64,000 nucleotides of DNA, taken from assembly GCA_963662175.1 (NCBI GenBank), contig OY759215.1, forward strand, positions 24,975,079-25,039,078. Direction: 5' to 3'. Both the position numbers and the translations under genes were made by a program. Below the pieces are notes generated by a model. That model searched no databases and was not told the origin of the DNA. It worked only from the letters and a program-made list of their open reading frames with translations. This DNA comes from Aradus depressus. Lineage: Eukaryota > Arthropoda > Insecta > Hemiptera > Aradidae. Below are positions 28,628 to 39,177 of this stretch, piece after piece (within the stretch, counting starts at the first letter, position 1; each line of letters opens with the position of its first letter).

Positions 28628-28836
28628 TTCTTTTTTTTTTTTTTTTTGGCTTTATGTACGGTGCATATTAGCCATGTCAATGTGTTATATAAATTATTTA
28701 AGACATCCATGTCCCCGGGAGGGAGTTCTATCTACGAAATAAAACTCACTCCCGGACGGGGTTCGAACCCGCAAACCATGGTGAGACCATGCGACCAAAG
28801 CCCTACGCTTTAGCCCGCACGGCTACCATGGCCCCT
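28628..28836 (-). mobile_element. SINE family 2 copy, full length
   Basis: Read on the minus strand: a tRNA-like head with GTGCGGGCTAAAGCG and the box-B-like GGTTCGAACCCC, body GATAGAACTCCCTCCCGGGG, tail CATGGCTAATATGCACCGTA, then poly(A). A second T-rich run flanks it on the other side. Confidence 0.9.
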
Positions 28837-28839
28837 TTT

Positions 28840-29400
28840 TTTTAATTAAAAAGGATAACAAATAAATAATTCAACTGGTATTATTGAAGGTCATTCTCAG
28901 AATTACGCTAAACATTGAAATAAAGAAAACTGCTGGTGCCAATACTCTTATAATCCGATAATGCCAGTATGAAATGAATTTGAGAGAGGGAAGGAGAGGA
29001 GAGTGATCTGTACAAAGTGGTATAAGAATGTTTTGTTATGGCCAGACCATTTAACATTAAGATTTCAAAAGTGTCTTATTTCATAAATGTTGGTGGGAAG
29101 GTTCTCATAGTCATCAGATAGAAAAATGACGCCTCATAATTGTAATTGAGACACGAAATAAAAAATAACCTGACCTGACGGCGTTACGTAATTGAGTACA
29201 TGTAAGGGCATCATCTCTCACTCAGAGTCTGGAGGTTTCTCTCTCGGCCGCCCATACATAGTCCAGTGAAAGTTTCAAGTCATGTTAATAGTAAACTATT
29301 AGTTCTTGCACTAATTAAAAGCTACCATACATTTTCAAAATTAAAGTAACATCAAATCAAATTCACTTATTTATATCTGGAATTAATTCTATTTTAGTCA
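28840..29400. other. Unclassified AT-rich intergenic stretch
   Basis: No coding region, RNA gene or classified repeat seen. Confidence 0.5.
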
Positions 29401-29405
29401 CTTAA

Positions 29406-29642
29406 TTATTATGACTCATGCCCTGGCTTCAACTATGAGGTCATATCGTCTACAGCCTCTTTTGTCACTCTGGTGGACATGAGCGCCCGACTCTACTATG
29501 GGAGTCCTAAATCGTTCTACACCATTTTATTCACCTAGGGTTCTTTGACGAGTACCTGGCATCGTACAGGCTCGGGAACTCGAATTCGCGATCTTGAGCT
29601 CAGTAAGCAAGCACGCATACCACGGAGCTACCGGCACTCCCA
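29406..29642 (-). mobile_element. SINE family 1 copy with tRNA-like head
   Basis: From TATTATGACTCATGCCC to the head ATACCACGGAGCTACCGGC, with about 60 bp of the middle deleted (CAGGCTCGGGAACTCGAATT joins body to head). Confidence 0.9.
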
Positions 29643-29744
29643 CCAGAAATAAATTTGACTAACCTAAACCTTGAAAATAAAATAATAAATAATTTATGTA
29701 CAAAATAATAAATATATATATACAGGAAATAAATAATATATAGG

Positions 29745-30034
29745 TTAGGTTTTATGACTCATGGCCGGGCTTTAACTACGAGGTCATATCGCCTACTGCC
29801 AGAGCGCTCTTTCGTCGCTCTGGTGGACATGAGCCCGACTCTACTATGGGAGTCTTAAATCGTCTTACCCTAAATTTTTATTCACCTAGGGTGAATTAAA
29901 AATTAACGAATACCTGACATCGTACAGCCTCGGGACCATCGCTTAACGTCCCATCCGAAGGACGGCTTGCTTAAATTTATTTTACCTCCCAGATAAAATA
30001 AACTAAGGGCCTCGGTAGGGTTTCGAACCCACGA
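29745..30034 (-). mobile_element. SINE family 1 copy
   Basis: Begins TAGGTTAGGTTTTATGACTC, carries the complete body and stops near box B (GGTTTCGAACCCACGAT). The TTAGGTT at its 3' end (minus strand CCTAA) is part of the short simple-repeat tail. Confidence 0.92.
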
Positions 30035-30091
30035 TAATAATATGTATGTATATACAATATATAAAAATGGCGTTTAAAAAAATACAAAATT

Positions 30092-30112
30092 ATATATATA
30101 TATATATATATA
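30092..30112. repeat. (TA)n microsatellite
   Basis: Ten or so TA units. Another (AT)n run lies at 31343-31363. Confidence 0.85.
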
Positions 30113-30974
30113 TTTTATACATAATAAATAAATTCAACTGGAAATCCCCGAAACACCACGATGAAGGCCACCTTCCACAAGAAAAAAAAATGAAGGTTAA
30201 TCTCTCTGTTTTAATTATGCAATACAATGAGTTTATTTTAGTTTCCTTACTTGATCAATTTCGTTAGGTTATCGAGAAGATATTTAATTCTGATTTTTTT
30301 TTTTTTTTTCGTTTTTCAAAGCAGACTAATTAGAGAGTAAAACATAAACTTCCATTAAATCATAAATCAAAAATGGCGGCGCCGTTCATTGGCTTTTAAT
30401 TAGTAGACGGGGTCCTGTGCGCAGGGAAATCTTTTTTCTCAAGTCAACTTCTCTATATAACGGATGTAAATGATATGGTTGCTTTCGGTACTTAGTTCAA
30501 ACTTTACTGTAATCTACAAAGTTGCGTGTCCAAACTTTATCAAGGTAAACCTGTATTGGTGGTCTGGATGGCCTCCACATGTCAACACAACTAATCTTTG
30601 GATCCAGAGTATAATATCGAAAATATTATATAGAACTTCTACTTTCAAATAACAAAGTTTTTCTTATTTTTTTGTGGTGACTCCCTCCCACCCCCCGGGT
30701 CAGATTAAACGTCACGTACAGAGTACAGCTTGGATTGTAAAGAACTTTCTTGGTTGAGCCACATATTTATTATTTAGCTCCGTTCTTGTCTGAAACGGGG
30801 AAATGAGGTTTGAAAGACATTGGCTTTCCCTCCTCCCACACAAGCTGTCCTCTTAACATCGGTGCTGAGACGCCGGATGAAGAGAGATGGTAGGCGGAAC
30901 AGGTTATCTAGTGTTTCTGTTTAAGCATATATGCTCCAGATCGGTGATTCTCGGTGTAGGCGCCAACTTCCTCC

Positions 30975-31112
30975 CACCTAGGGTAAGGGGTCTTTAACCA
31001 GTACCCGTCATCTCCCAAATAAAAAAGCTAAGGGCCCTCGGCCGGGCTTTCGAACCCGCGATCTTGAGCTTAGTCGGCTAGCACTATACTTCTGAGCTAC
31101 CGGCGTCCTCGG
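30975..31112 (-). mobile_element. SINE family 1 head fragment
   Basis: Contains CCTAGGGTAAGGGGTC, AGTACCCGTC, GGCTTTCGAACCCGCGATCT and CTGAGCTACCGGCG. The body is mostly missing. Confidence 0.8.
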
Positions 31113-31158
31113 AAAAAATAGTTTTGTATGTTGGTGTAGCCATGATAATGCTTAGATA

Positions 31159-31272
31159 TGTTATTATGACTCATACCCCTGCTTTAACTACTAGGGTCAC
31201 ATCGCCTACTACCAGAGTGCTCTTTCATCTCTCTGATAGGCATGAGCCCGACCCTATTGTAGGAGTCATAGC
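31159..31272 (-). mobile_element. SINE family 1 tail fragment
   Basis: TTATTATGACTCATACCCC through CTACTACCAGAGTGCTC to CATGAGCCCGACC. The sequence past the TATTGTAGGAGTC is lost. Confidence 0.85.
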
Positions 31273-31482
31273 TGGTTAGCTTCTCCTATACATCCCAGTT
31301 GCTACAATTCTCGGAATACCGAATTCTACTAAAAATTGTCATTGATATATATATATATATATATACCTGAAAATATTATTGAACAGGGAATAGTCTCGTT
31401 TGGCCCATACACTGGCCATGAAGGAGAGCATTAACTGTTCGAGGAGGCATGGTACAGGTTCGTGTTTTAGACTGAATATTGG

Positions 31483-32090
31483 CAGGGGCGTAGCCAGGAT
31501 TTTGAGCAGGGGGGGGGGGGGGCAAAGTTAGGCTACGAGGGTGGGGTTATAGACTCCCGGGGGCACATCCCGCAGTTTCCGAGGTTAGCGTTGTAGACTT
31601 TTTGTTATTAATTTGGGAGACTCGGACCTCTAGAAGCTCCCCCTGAGGTAACCACTGACTGTAATACTCAAATTGACTTTACATGAGCAGCAAAAATGCA
31701 AAGCGCAGCGCTGTGGTTTCTGTGCTTTTAGAATTAAATGACTCACATCCAATAGCGTGCATTTTTACTGCGCATGTAAAATCAGCTTTAAGAGTATAAA
31801 GTATAACATAAATGACGATTTTGAGCGAGGAAATGAAATGATCGAATTCATATATATTTAAATAAATGTAACATGACTTGTTTTGTACATGTACATTTAT
31901 GTAACACCTGATTACTGATTTAGGAATCAGATGCACGGGAAATTTGAAGATTCTATTGGTAACTTGCAAACAATCTATTTTTAATAAAAACTATTTTTTT
32001 AGTTTATTTAATTTTTATCTTGGTTTTTTACTCTGCCAAGGGGGGGGGGCACACGCCCCTCCCCCCCCCCCTCCCCCGGCTACTCCCCTG
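31483..32090. mobile_element. hAT-like DNA transposon relic with 8-bp target duplication
   Basis: The left end CAGGGGCGTAGCCAGGAT and the inverted right end CAGGGGAGTAGCCGGGG match the CAGGGG(C)GTAGCC-type termini common in hAT elements. Flanks are AATATTGG (31475-31482) and AATATCGG (32091-32098), an 8-bp duplication with one change. Long G and C runs sit just inside the ends. 608 bp with no transposase, hence non-autonomous or internally deleted. Confidence 0.85.
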
Positions 32091-32131
32091 AATATCGGTG
32101 GTTTAGACTGGTACGGAAAGCGCCAACTGCA

Positions 32132-32300
32132 ATTCTTATAGGAACGTTATGCAAACTATCAAGTAGTTTTAGACCTGATTTTCGAACAGATGAATAAATG
32201 CCACATCCATAGCCAGCTATAGATGGAATAACGATATGCAGAGTATAAATGCCACATCCAGTATAGCCAGTTAGAGATGGAATAATGATACATAATGACA
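32132..32300. other. Short imperfect duplication
   Basis: The segment GCCACATCC.TAGCCAG.TA.AGATGGAATAA occurs twice, near 32199-32235 and 32250-32286. No function inferred. Confidence 0.6.
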
Positions 32301-32420
32301 CACGGTATATTTTCAACAATATTTATTTGTTTTTTCACATCAAATTAAGACATAATTTGTTGTCAATTATTAGTCCCAGATAACGGATTGATTCTTTATA
32401 AGCAATCGGAATACCATTTT

Positions 32421-32462
32421 TTTGCCTACGTACGGTGCATATTAGCCATGTCTCCAGGAGTT
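32421..32462 (-). mobile_element. SINE family 2 tail fragment
   Basis: GCCTACGTACGGTGCATATT then AGCCATGTC, the 3' end of family 2 on the minus strand, next to a long-inverted-repeat element. Confidence 0.7.
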
Positions 32463-32825
32463 GTTATGTAATCGGTTAGAAATTCGATGTGGAGTTTTCA
32501 ACAAGAGTTTCTCGGACCTTCTGATCCCAAAAATGAAAAAAATATATATATGTGAACATGACAACTACCGATAAAATGAATGTGTACCCACCCAGAAACC
32601 TCTAAGGACGACATCTATTTATTTTCCGCGAAATCGATACCCTAATAATTGCTAATGTAATGAATGTACTGATTAATTCGAGCTGGGGGGTAGTATATAG
32701 CCGGTGATTCACCGACGACTTTTCTTCTTTCATTTTTGGAATCAGAAAATATGAAAATTTCGTTGAAAACTTCGAAAATGTCTGTCCTAGTACATAACTT
32801 CCCCTATACTTCGTATAGCTGAGGA
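32463..32825. mobile_element. Long-inverted-repeat element, both arms present
   Basis: The left arm (about 32463-32550) contains GTTATGTAATCGGTTAG, ATTCGATGTGGAGTTTTCAA and CTTCTGATCCCAAAAATG. The right arm (32726-32825) is its inverted copy (TTTTTGGAATCAGAA, TTTCGTTGAAAAC, CATAACTTCCCCTATAC). The interior has CGATAAAATGAATGTG and GCCGGTGATTCACCGACG. No coding capacity. Confidence 0.8.
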
Positions 32826-32856
32826 AGCAAATATATATTGTTCTTCTGGATATGAT

Positions 32857-33036
32857 TTAGTTTAGTGAAGAGAGGCAAAGAGCGAGGAGCCAGTATATCG
32901 AGGCCAAGGAAAACAGGGCCAACGACATCGCCATTGTTTTCATCCTATCCGTCCACTCACCCATCACTTCTTTCATAGCTCCTATCAATGTTGGAACTGG
33001 AGAAACCTTTTGTGATCCTTTTTTAATTTTAAATGT
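32857..33036 (-). CDS. Terminal exon of an unidentified tail-anchored protein
   Basis: 60 codons including a TAA stop. It reads TFKIKKGSQKVSPVPTLIG, AMKEVMGEWTDRMKTM, then the hydrophobic AMSLALFSLASIYWLLALCL and SSLN. The single hydrophobic helix at the very end, with only four residues after it, is the layout of a tail-anchored membrane protein. Proposed acceptor AATAAG at 33036; an alternative, CACAAAAG, lies further in. Phase 0 matches the exon at 33132-33248. I do not recognise the family. No transposon feature overlaps it, which favours a host gene. Confidence 0.55.
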   Translation of the reverse strand, partial: TFKIKKGSQKVSPVPTLIGAMKEVMGEWTDRMKTMAMSLALFSLASIYWLLALCLSSLN

Positions 33037-33131
33037 CTTATTTTAGCAATATATGAGATGTATTTAGTGCAAACATTTCAAGAATAATCCCGCGAAAAAA
33101 TAAAAAAAATAATATACGGTATGTCCCTTAC

Positions 33132-33248
33132 CATAGAATATGAGACTAGTTCTTCTGCAGGCACTCCTTTTGACTGTTGTAACTTCGTTAAAACAGAATA
33201 CATGTCGAATATTATGCTTTGATAAGAAACCTGGAGAGACTGAAGTTC
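33132..33248 (-). CDS. Internal exon of the same unidentified gene
   Basis: Flanked by a clear acceptor (TTTATTATTACAG) and donor (TCTATG|GTAAGG). 39 codons, phase 0 at both ends: ELQSLQVSYQSIIFDMYSVL then TKLQQSKGVPAEELVSYSM. It is rich in heptad-like hydrophobic spacing and could be coiled coil. Upstream exons were not found within the repeat-rich sequence to the right; they may be small or distant. Confidence 0.6.
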
Positions 33249-33721
33249 CTGTAATAATAAAAATATTTTAATAATAATATTTAATAATAAATACATTGAA
33301 ATTAATATTTGATTTTACCATTACCATTATCATGTTATGGTTTAACGGAAATAAATATTATTATTAATATTATTATTCTTATTGTCAATAACCTCTCCGA
33401 CATGTTTCTAATATGATTATATTTTATTGGAAGCAACGTTGTTCGTATAAAGCGCGGAGACATCGAGATTTTTTAATGGTTTTGTTTCCATTCGTTTTTA
33501 ACTTATATCTTTGGCCCTGACTGTCCGATTTTGAAGTAGAGTGGTGGGCGTTTTCTGGTCCTTGAGGGTGGCCTAAGACTTTCTTTTTTTTTTCTTTTTT
33601 TGGGAGGGTCTTCAAATTGAGAACGAGAGGGCAAAAACTGCTATTTGTCACGATCAGTAGTAAAATGTGTTTGTCATCAGTCCATCCGTTCACCCCAATA
33701 TCTTGAAAAGTGTTAGTTAGA

Positions 33722-33970
33722 TTCATGCCAGGGCTTTAACTACATGGTCATATCGCCTACTACCAGAGCGCTCTTTCGTCACTCTGATTGACATGAGTCG
33801 GACTCTACTGTGGGAGTCCTGAATGTTGTCTATAGAGGTTCATTCACCTAAGATAGAGGGTCTTTAACGAATACCTGACATTCCACAGCCTCGGGACCAG
33901 TGTTTAACGTCTCGTCCGAAGGATGGTGTGCTCAAGGTTTTTTCGCCTACCAGATAAAAAATCTAAAGGT
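33722..33970 (-). mobile_element. SINE family 1 copy, lacking the tRNA-like head
   Basis: ATTCATGCCAGGGCTTTAAC through AGAGCGCTCTTTCGTCACTC, AACGAATACCTGACATTCCA and GGATGGTGTGCTCAAGG to CAGATAAAAAATCTAAAGG. Confidence 0.9.
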
Positions 33971-34196
33971 TGATATGTAGCCCCTTGAAAAATCAATTGT
34001 GCAAAATGTAATTGTGAAGAAAGGCAATATTATGCTAAATAATACAGTTATAAATTAATTTAATTTAGTCAGTAAAAATTCATGTATCTTCAACAATAAT
34101 CCTCTCTTTATAATTGAACTTGTGTTAATATAATGTTTCTACACGCGATTCGATAATAATAATTAAAATATATAAAATAATCAGAAGGTAAATAAA

Positions 34197-34430
34197 CTAT
34201 GAGCAGGTCGTCCTTCGGATAGGACGTTAAGTGATGGTCCCGAGCCTGTACAATGACAGGTACTAGTTAAAGACCCCTATCCTAGGTGAATTAACGTTTA
34301 GGGTAGGCAAAATTTAAGACTCCCATAGTAGAGTCGGGATCATGTCCACCGAGCGACGAAAAATCGCTATGGTATAGTAGGCGTTATGATCTGGTTGTTA
34401 AAGTCCGGGCATGGATCACAATAACTATTT
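34197..34430 (+). mobile_element. SINE family 1 copy, lacking the tRNA-like head
   Basis: GTCCTTCGGATAGGACGTTA, CAATGACAGGTACTAG, GTTTAGGGTAGGCAAAAT, CTCCCATAGTAGAGTCGG and AAGTCCGGGCATGGATC. Confidence 0.9.
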
Positions 34431-35272
34431 AACTAAAATAATCACGTGAATCGATCTTGCTTTTGCAAAAAGTAATATGACCATATTGAAGAAATAACTA
34501 AATTTTTCGCGATTTCATAACTAAAGAACGCGACAGAGTTAGGAACTATACAGCCCTAGCCTAATTCCCAAATATTAGCCATGGTGCCCAGCATTGCTTG
34601 GGTTGCCGGATGCGAAATACGAATCGCTAGAAAAGACTTCCGCTGTATCCTAAGCGATAGAACATGTAAAGGAACATGCTCCCCCATCCTTCAGGAATAC
34701 GTACTCTAATTCCCGGCATTTATATGGAGGAAAGAGGTTATTATTTAGTAGGTAGGTACTTTGATAAGATGAATGTTTGATCGTACTGGGGAGATGACCT
34801 TACCCTTGGGGTGGGAGAACACATATCGATTTAAGAGGTAGACAACTGCAGACCCACTTTCAGGCTGACACTCCACGTAAAACAGTCCAAACCACCTCAG
34901 TTCAAGGCGTTCACAGACCTTTAAATTGTCAGTACTACTCGGTTCAACGGATTCTCACATGGGTATGACCTTCATTTGTCCCCATATTGACAAGGTTTTG
35001 AGGACAAGGTCTGTTTAAATCAGGAATTAAGAAAAACTCTGCAGGTACATCATATTTCGGAATAGATTGATGGGGGTTTAATTCTTACTATTATTAGTTC
35101 CTACTTATTATACAAACTATAGGAAGGGCCTGTTGTAAGAATCTCTCTTATTATACATTATATTGACTCTCCACCACAACTTCAAAACATTCAATGGAAA
35201 TAGAGTGATATTGTACCCATGAAATTGAACTTCCGGATTGTTGTGTAAATAAATTTTGGCCTAGAGACGTTG
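34431..35272. other. Unclassified stretch between repeats
   Basis: Mixed composition, somewhat GC-richer at 34560-35010. No open frame with coding character and no repeat family that I can name. Confidence 0.45.
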
Positions 35273-35450
35273 TTATAAGTGTTTGATGGTGTCTATGGGT
35301 ATGATGTTCAAGTCTTCTAACGTAAGTTCAGACAATGTATGATCAGTCTGTGTTTTGGAATGAAATATCTGGACTCGTTTGATATTCGACGTCTTTGCTG
35401 TACCATATATTTGTAACAGGATCGGTTTTCTTTTTGTACGTGCGCACCAT
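35273..35450 (-). CDS. Candidate terminal exon of an unidentified gene
   Basis: Acceptor GTTATTTCCTTACAG, then an open frame (needing two incoming bases): WCARTKRKPILLQIYGTAKT, SNIKRVQIFHSKTQTDHT, LSELTLEDLNIIPIDTIKHL, stop. The composition and the ending look like real protein. A second frame beginning MVRTYKKKT directly at the splice site also exists but stops after 35 codons. The incoming phase differs from the exon at 33132-33248, so the two are not simple alternatives from one donor. Could be the end of a different gene or a chance frame. Confidence 0.38.
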
Positions 35451-35699
35451 CTGTAAGGAAATAACATTTATATACAATACTATAACATATTTTACATTGA
35501 AAAAATCACCAATGAAATGCCCTAAGCGTTCAAGCTAAGAACTAATTGTTGCAGAGATAAGGACGGATGACTAATTAGTGACAAACCCGGGATCATGAAT
35601 AGCTGGCGGGAACATTTTGATCGTGAACCCTGGGGATGATGGCGAGCTAGATCTCTACTGGTGGTGTGGAACCGGTAATCGATGCCGAAAGAGTGGAGT

Positions 35700-36150
35700 C
35701 GAGGGATAATCTGCCTTATACAAAAGAAAGAGATCAACTTAGCTCTGGCAACTACCGGGGCGTATCCTTGTTAAATACTGCTAAAAAGATATTATCCATG
35801 CCAGGATATTACCATACCTAGATTGGAGAGCACCAGTGCGGTTTCAGGAGAGGAAGTCTACGATAGACCAGATCTTTTGACAGAACTTAGAAAAACTCTG
35901 GAATATCTACGGCATTGGAATCCATAATTTCTCTTTGGACTTTGGAATTAGCATATGACAAGGTAAACCAGTTCCCGACCATACGGTGCAGTGGATCTCT
36001 CAAGCTGGTTCGGATGGTGAACCTCATGGTTGAAATGAGCATATAGTTGGACATCTCTGAACCACTGAAGACCATCAAAGAACCTCCTCTACATGTATTC
36101 TCTTAAACGTGGCTTTGGAAAAGCTCTGTGAGAATATAGTATAGTTGGAC
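35700..36150 (+). pseudogene. LINE reverse transcriptase fragment, heavily decayed
   Basis: Plus strand, several frames: SGNYRGVSLLNTAKKILS, then HQCGFRRG, later LELAYDKVNQFP and NVALEKLCEN. In order these match reverse transcriptase motifs of non-LTR elements (NYRG-SLL, QxGFR-GRS, F-AYDxV, LFNxALEKx). Stops and frameshifts throughout, and the YxDD region is not visible. A dead copy. Confidence 0.8.
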
Positions 36151-36546
36151 ATCTCTGGAAAAGGCTGTGAGGGAGCCGCACATCCTGACTTAATATGTTA
36201 TATCATGTTCTGGTACAGTTGAGTTAGATAGAAATAAATGAATAATCTATCTGATCAGGGTAGTGGTAGGTATGTATAAACTATTTGTTCAAAATGACAC
36301 ATAAACAAAATAGCTAATGGACGAATAAACATGTAACGAGTAAACAGGTTGATGTGGGTTTGACGCCCTTGTGGGGCCAGTCTGGTCTCTCATTCAGCCA
36401 CAAGGACGTACCCACACATTCCCACTTAATATGGCATATCATACCTAAACATCGAAATTGTGTAGATTGTTATGACCCCAATATATTAGAAAAACATACG
36501 TGATGTGGCCATTACAGGACTTTCTTATACCAACCAAGCTTACAGA

Positions 36547-36547
<1 letters not shown>

Positions 36548-36588
<41 letters not shown>
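36548..36588. repeat. (CT)n microsatellite
   Basis: Uninterrupted CT dinucleotide run, about 20 units, ending in CCCCC. Confidence 0.95.
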
Positions 36589-36689
36589 CCTTCTCAAATA
36601 ATTTCATATCGCCATTACTGGTTATATGAAAGTAATGAGTTTTTTTGTTTTATAGTACAGAGGAAATCTGTGACTGACTTTCTGAGAGT

Positions 36690-36800
36690 GACTCCCACAG
36701 TAGAGTCGGGCTCATGTCCACCAGAGTGACGAAAGAGCGCTCTGGTAGTAGGCGATATGACCTCGTAGTTAAAGCCCGGGCATGAGTCATAAAACCTAAC
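36690..36800 (+). mobile_element. SINE family 1 tail fragment
   Basis: GACTCCCACAGTAGAGTCGG, CCACCAGAGTGACGAAAGAG, GGCGATATGACCTCGTAG and CATGAGTCATAAAACCTAAC followed by TATCTAACC. Well-preserved 3' end. Confidence 0.92.
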
Positions 36801-37019
36801 CTTATCTAACCTATATACACAGAGAATAACTGTGGAGGAACTCTGCCAAGAAAATAAAAAAAAAAGCTAAGTATAAAATAGTTTTTGTATATGAAACATG
36901 ACTTTTATATCATGGCAATTTTATTCTTTTTGGACAATGAGAAAAACGATCCCTTTTCCGAATAGAGAGTTTGCTCTAACGTGAACATTTTTAGTTGAAG
37001 TTTAAACTTAATTCTCCAC

Positions 37020-37500
37020 ATTACCAAGTATAGGGGAAGTTGTGTAATTGGACAGAAATTCGACGTTGAGTTTTCACCAGAATTTCATTTTTTTCCAACC
37101 CTTTGATTCCAAATGAAGAAAAAAAAAATGTTTACTGTGTCTTGTCTGTGAACACGATAACTCCCGTGCATCCAGAGCGCCATTGGTTTTCAGTCAAATC
37201 AGGGAAAGGGAAGGGGGGGGGGGGGGGGCTTGAAAAAAACTAATAACTGCCGCTAATGTTTCGACACGACTTTCAGTATATACATATATTCAAATCTCCA
37301 TAAGAACGAGATCTATTTTGAGCGAAATCGGGAGAAGAAAAGGGGGATCAGTGTTGAGGGACTCAACTAAAAAAACAAAAACAATAACGGCCGATCAATG
37401 AATGTATCGACTTAAGAATTAGTTTGAGAATTCATGATTTTTAGTTAGTAACTTAATTAATTTGTGCAGGGGAAGTACATGGCCGGTGATTCACCGATAA
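37020..37500 (+). mobile_element. Long-inverted-repeat family copy, left arm and interior
   Basis: Left arm AAGTATAGGGGAAGTTGTG, GACGTTGAGTTTTCACCAG and GATTCCAAATGAAG; interior GTGAACACGATAACTCCCG; right interior GGGGAAGTACATGGCCGGTG and ATTCACCG. The inverted right arm is absent. Contains a G17 homopolymer near 37213. Confidence 0.75.
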
Positions 37501-37576
37501 TGCTGATTTTATGGTTTCTATTGCCATCAAAAAGTGTGCAAGTTCATTATAAAATGTAATTACTTAATGGTATCAT

Positions 37577-37974
37577 ATATATAAAGCAGAAAATGTCTGT
37601 GCGTTGTACCGCTATAACTCACGAACGGCTTGATGGATTTCATTAATTTGTTTTTTAATTTGTTCGTCATCGTCTGTGGAAGGTTATAGGCGTATTAGTA
37701 CCTCAATATCTGGTCCATCCCAGCATCCACCCACGCAATCTTTGTAACTCAAAAACAACTGCAACGATTAATGATAAATCTTTTTGAATAAATTAGTTTT
37801 AGCTCCAAAGCTAGCGTTACTACAGTTGAAGGACTATAAGCCTTATTCCGTATGTATAATTGAAAATTATAACATCATGAATGTACTGTCGAGGAACTGA
37901 ATAGCCTTATAGGAGATATTGGGAGAATAGTCAAAGTTCCCCGGGCAACGCCGGGTATTACTGCTAGTATACTA
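37577..37974 (-). mobile_element. CCCGGCGTTGCCCGG element, short version
   Basis: On the minus strand it starts TACTAGCAGTAATACCCGGC, GTTGCCCGGGGAAC, and ends in GCTTTATATATATG. It has the same two termini as the 2.9-kb copy at 43122-46005 but a 400-bp body without tandem arrays. Confidence 0.75.
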
Positions 37975-38319
37975 TAATGAGAGGAGCTAAAATTAATTAT
38001 TCGAAAACTAATCTATTGACTTTCAAATACAAACAGCGCAAACAATGGCGGGATTTTAAGTTTTATTAAATATTTTTCTGTTATTAAATATTATTCTTTG
38101 ATTAATATTGTTTGTCCTTTGTTTGTGTCCTTTTAAAGTCCAAAAATATTCATAACTGGTAATGTAACGAATGTATCGATACGAAATTTCTCAGGATTGA
38201 TAAGTCCCTGAATGAGTTCTCATCCAAATCCATCGATTGGTTACAGAGAGAGTGAGAACAATTAGTTGATCGATTCGCGCTGGGGATTCTCCCACCATTT
38301 TTTTTTTTTTCTATCGACC

Positions 38320-38640
38320 TCATATAGACTTTGCTCGACCACTGCTCACATACGCTTGCCCTGTCTGGCTGGGGGCCAGCAAAACAAACATTAACAAATT
38401 ATGGAAGTTTGAAAACAAGATTCTTCGACTTGCAGTAAAGGCCCCTTGGTTCGTCCGAAACAGTCAAATCCGGCGTGAGTTAAGAGTGCCGGAAGTTGCA
38501 GACCATATCACCCAGGTTACTCAGCAGTTCCACGATGGTCTTGTCGATGTGCCGGCCGCTACCTTTTTCACCCTCGGTCGGACCACCCCCAACAGGCGAA
38601 TCAAACCTCGGCTATACCAGGGCATTATATAATAACCCTT
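38320..38640 (+). pseudogene. Jockey-type LINE, C-terminal end of ORF2
   Basis: Uninterrupted frame of about 100 codons: RPHIDFARPLLTYACPVWLG, ASKTNINKLWKFENKILRLA, VKAPWFVRNSQIRRELRV, PEVADHITQVTQQFHD, then a stop at about 38630. This is the conserved tail (Y-PVW, LR-A-AP-FVRN) after the reverse transcriptase of Jockey-like LINEs. The upstream part of the element is missing (5' truncation). The intact frame suggests a fairly young insertion. Confidence 0.85.
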
Positions 38641-38707
38641 GTATATAGTATATAATACGATTTGTTTCTCTTTTAATGTGTAGAGCACTAAGTGTGCTGA
38701 GCCAATA

Positions 38708-38709
<2 letters not shown>

Positions 38710-38756
<47 letters not shown>
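38710..38756. repeat. T47 homopolymer
   Basis: 47 consecutive T residues. It may be the poly(A) of a minus-strand retroelement, or an expanded or assembly-uncertain run. Confidence 0.95.
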
Positions 38757-38759
<3 letters not shown>

Positions 38760-39177
38760 GACTGTTGTTATTGTATTTTTATTTTTTCGACATTATAGTT
38801 TTTGTTCTCGTTAATATATGTGTGGTACCTATTTTCTAATGTCTAACCGTTATATCAAAGTTTGTCCACACACTAAGTATTAAGTATACAGTCCATTCAC
38901 CAAATCAAATTTTGTTTTTAACCACTTTCCAAGTTCATTATCTCGTCTTATTATGGACTAGCTATATCATTGACATCTGATATTAATGTTTTTTTTTTTT
39001 ATTTTAATTTTGTATTTACAACTGTATATACCTACAATATATAATAAGCAAATGGGATACATAATAATGAAATGTCTTGAATGTTGAAAGAGAAATCATT
39101 CACTAATGACACTCCATTATCTTGTTATTACGGATGAGAAAGAGAAATTAAAAAATATATTTAAAAACTGGGAAGTA

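Noticed and set aside
33424..33726. 100-codon minus-strand frame
   Set aside because: Low-complexity KKEKKKK centre from a T-run, no motif, no splice continuity with the neighbouring exons.
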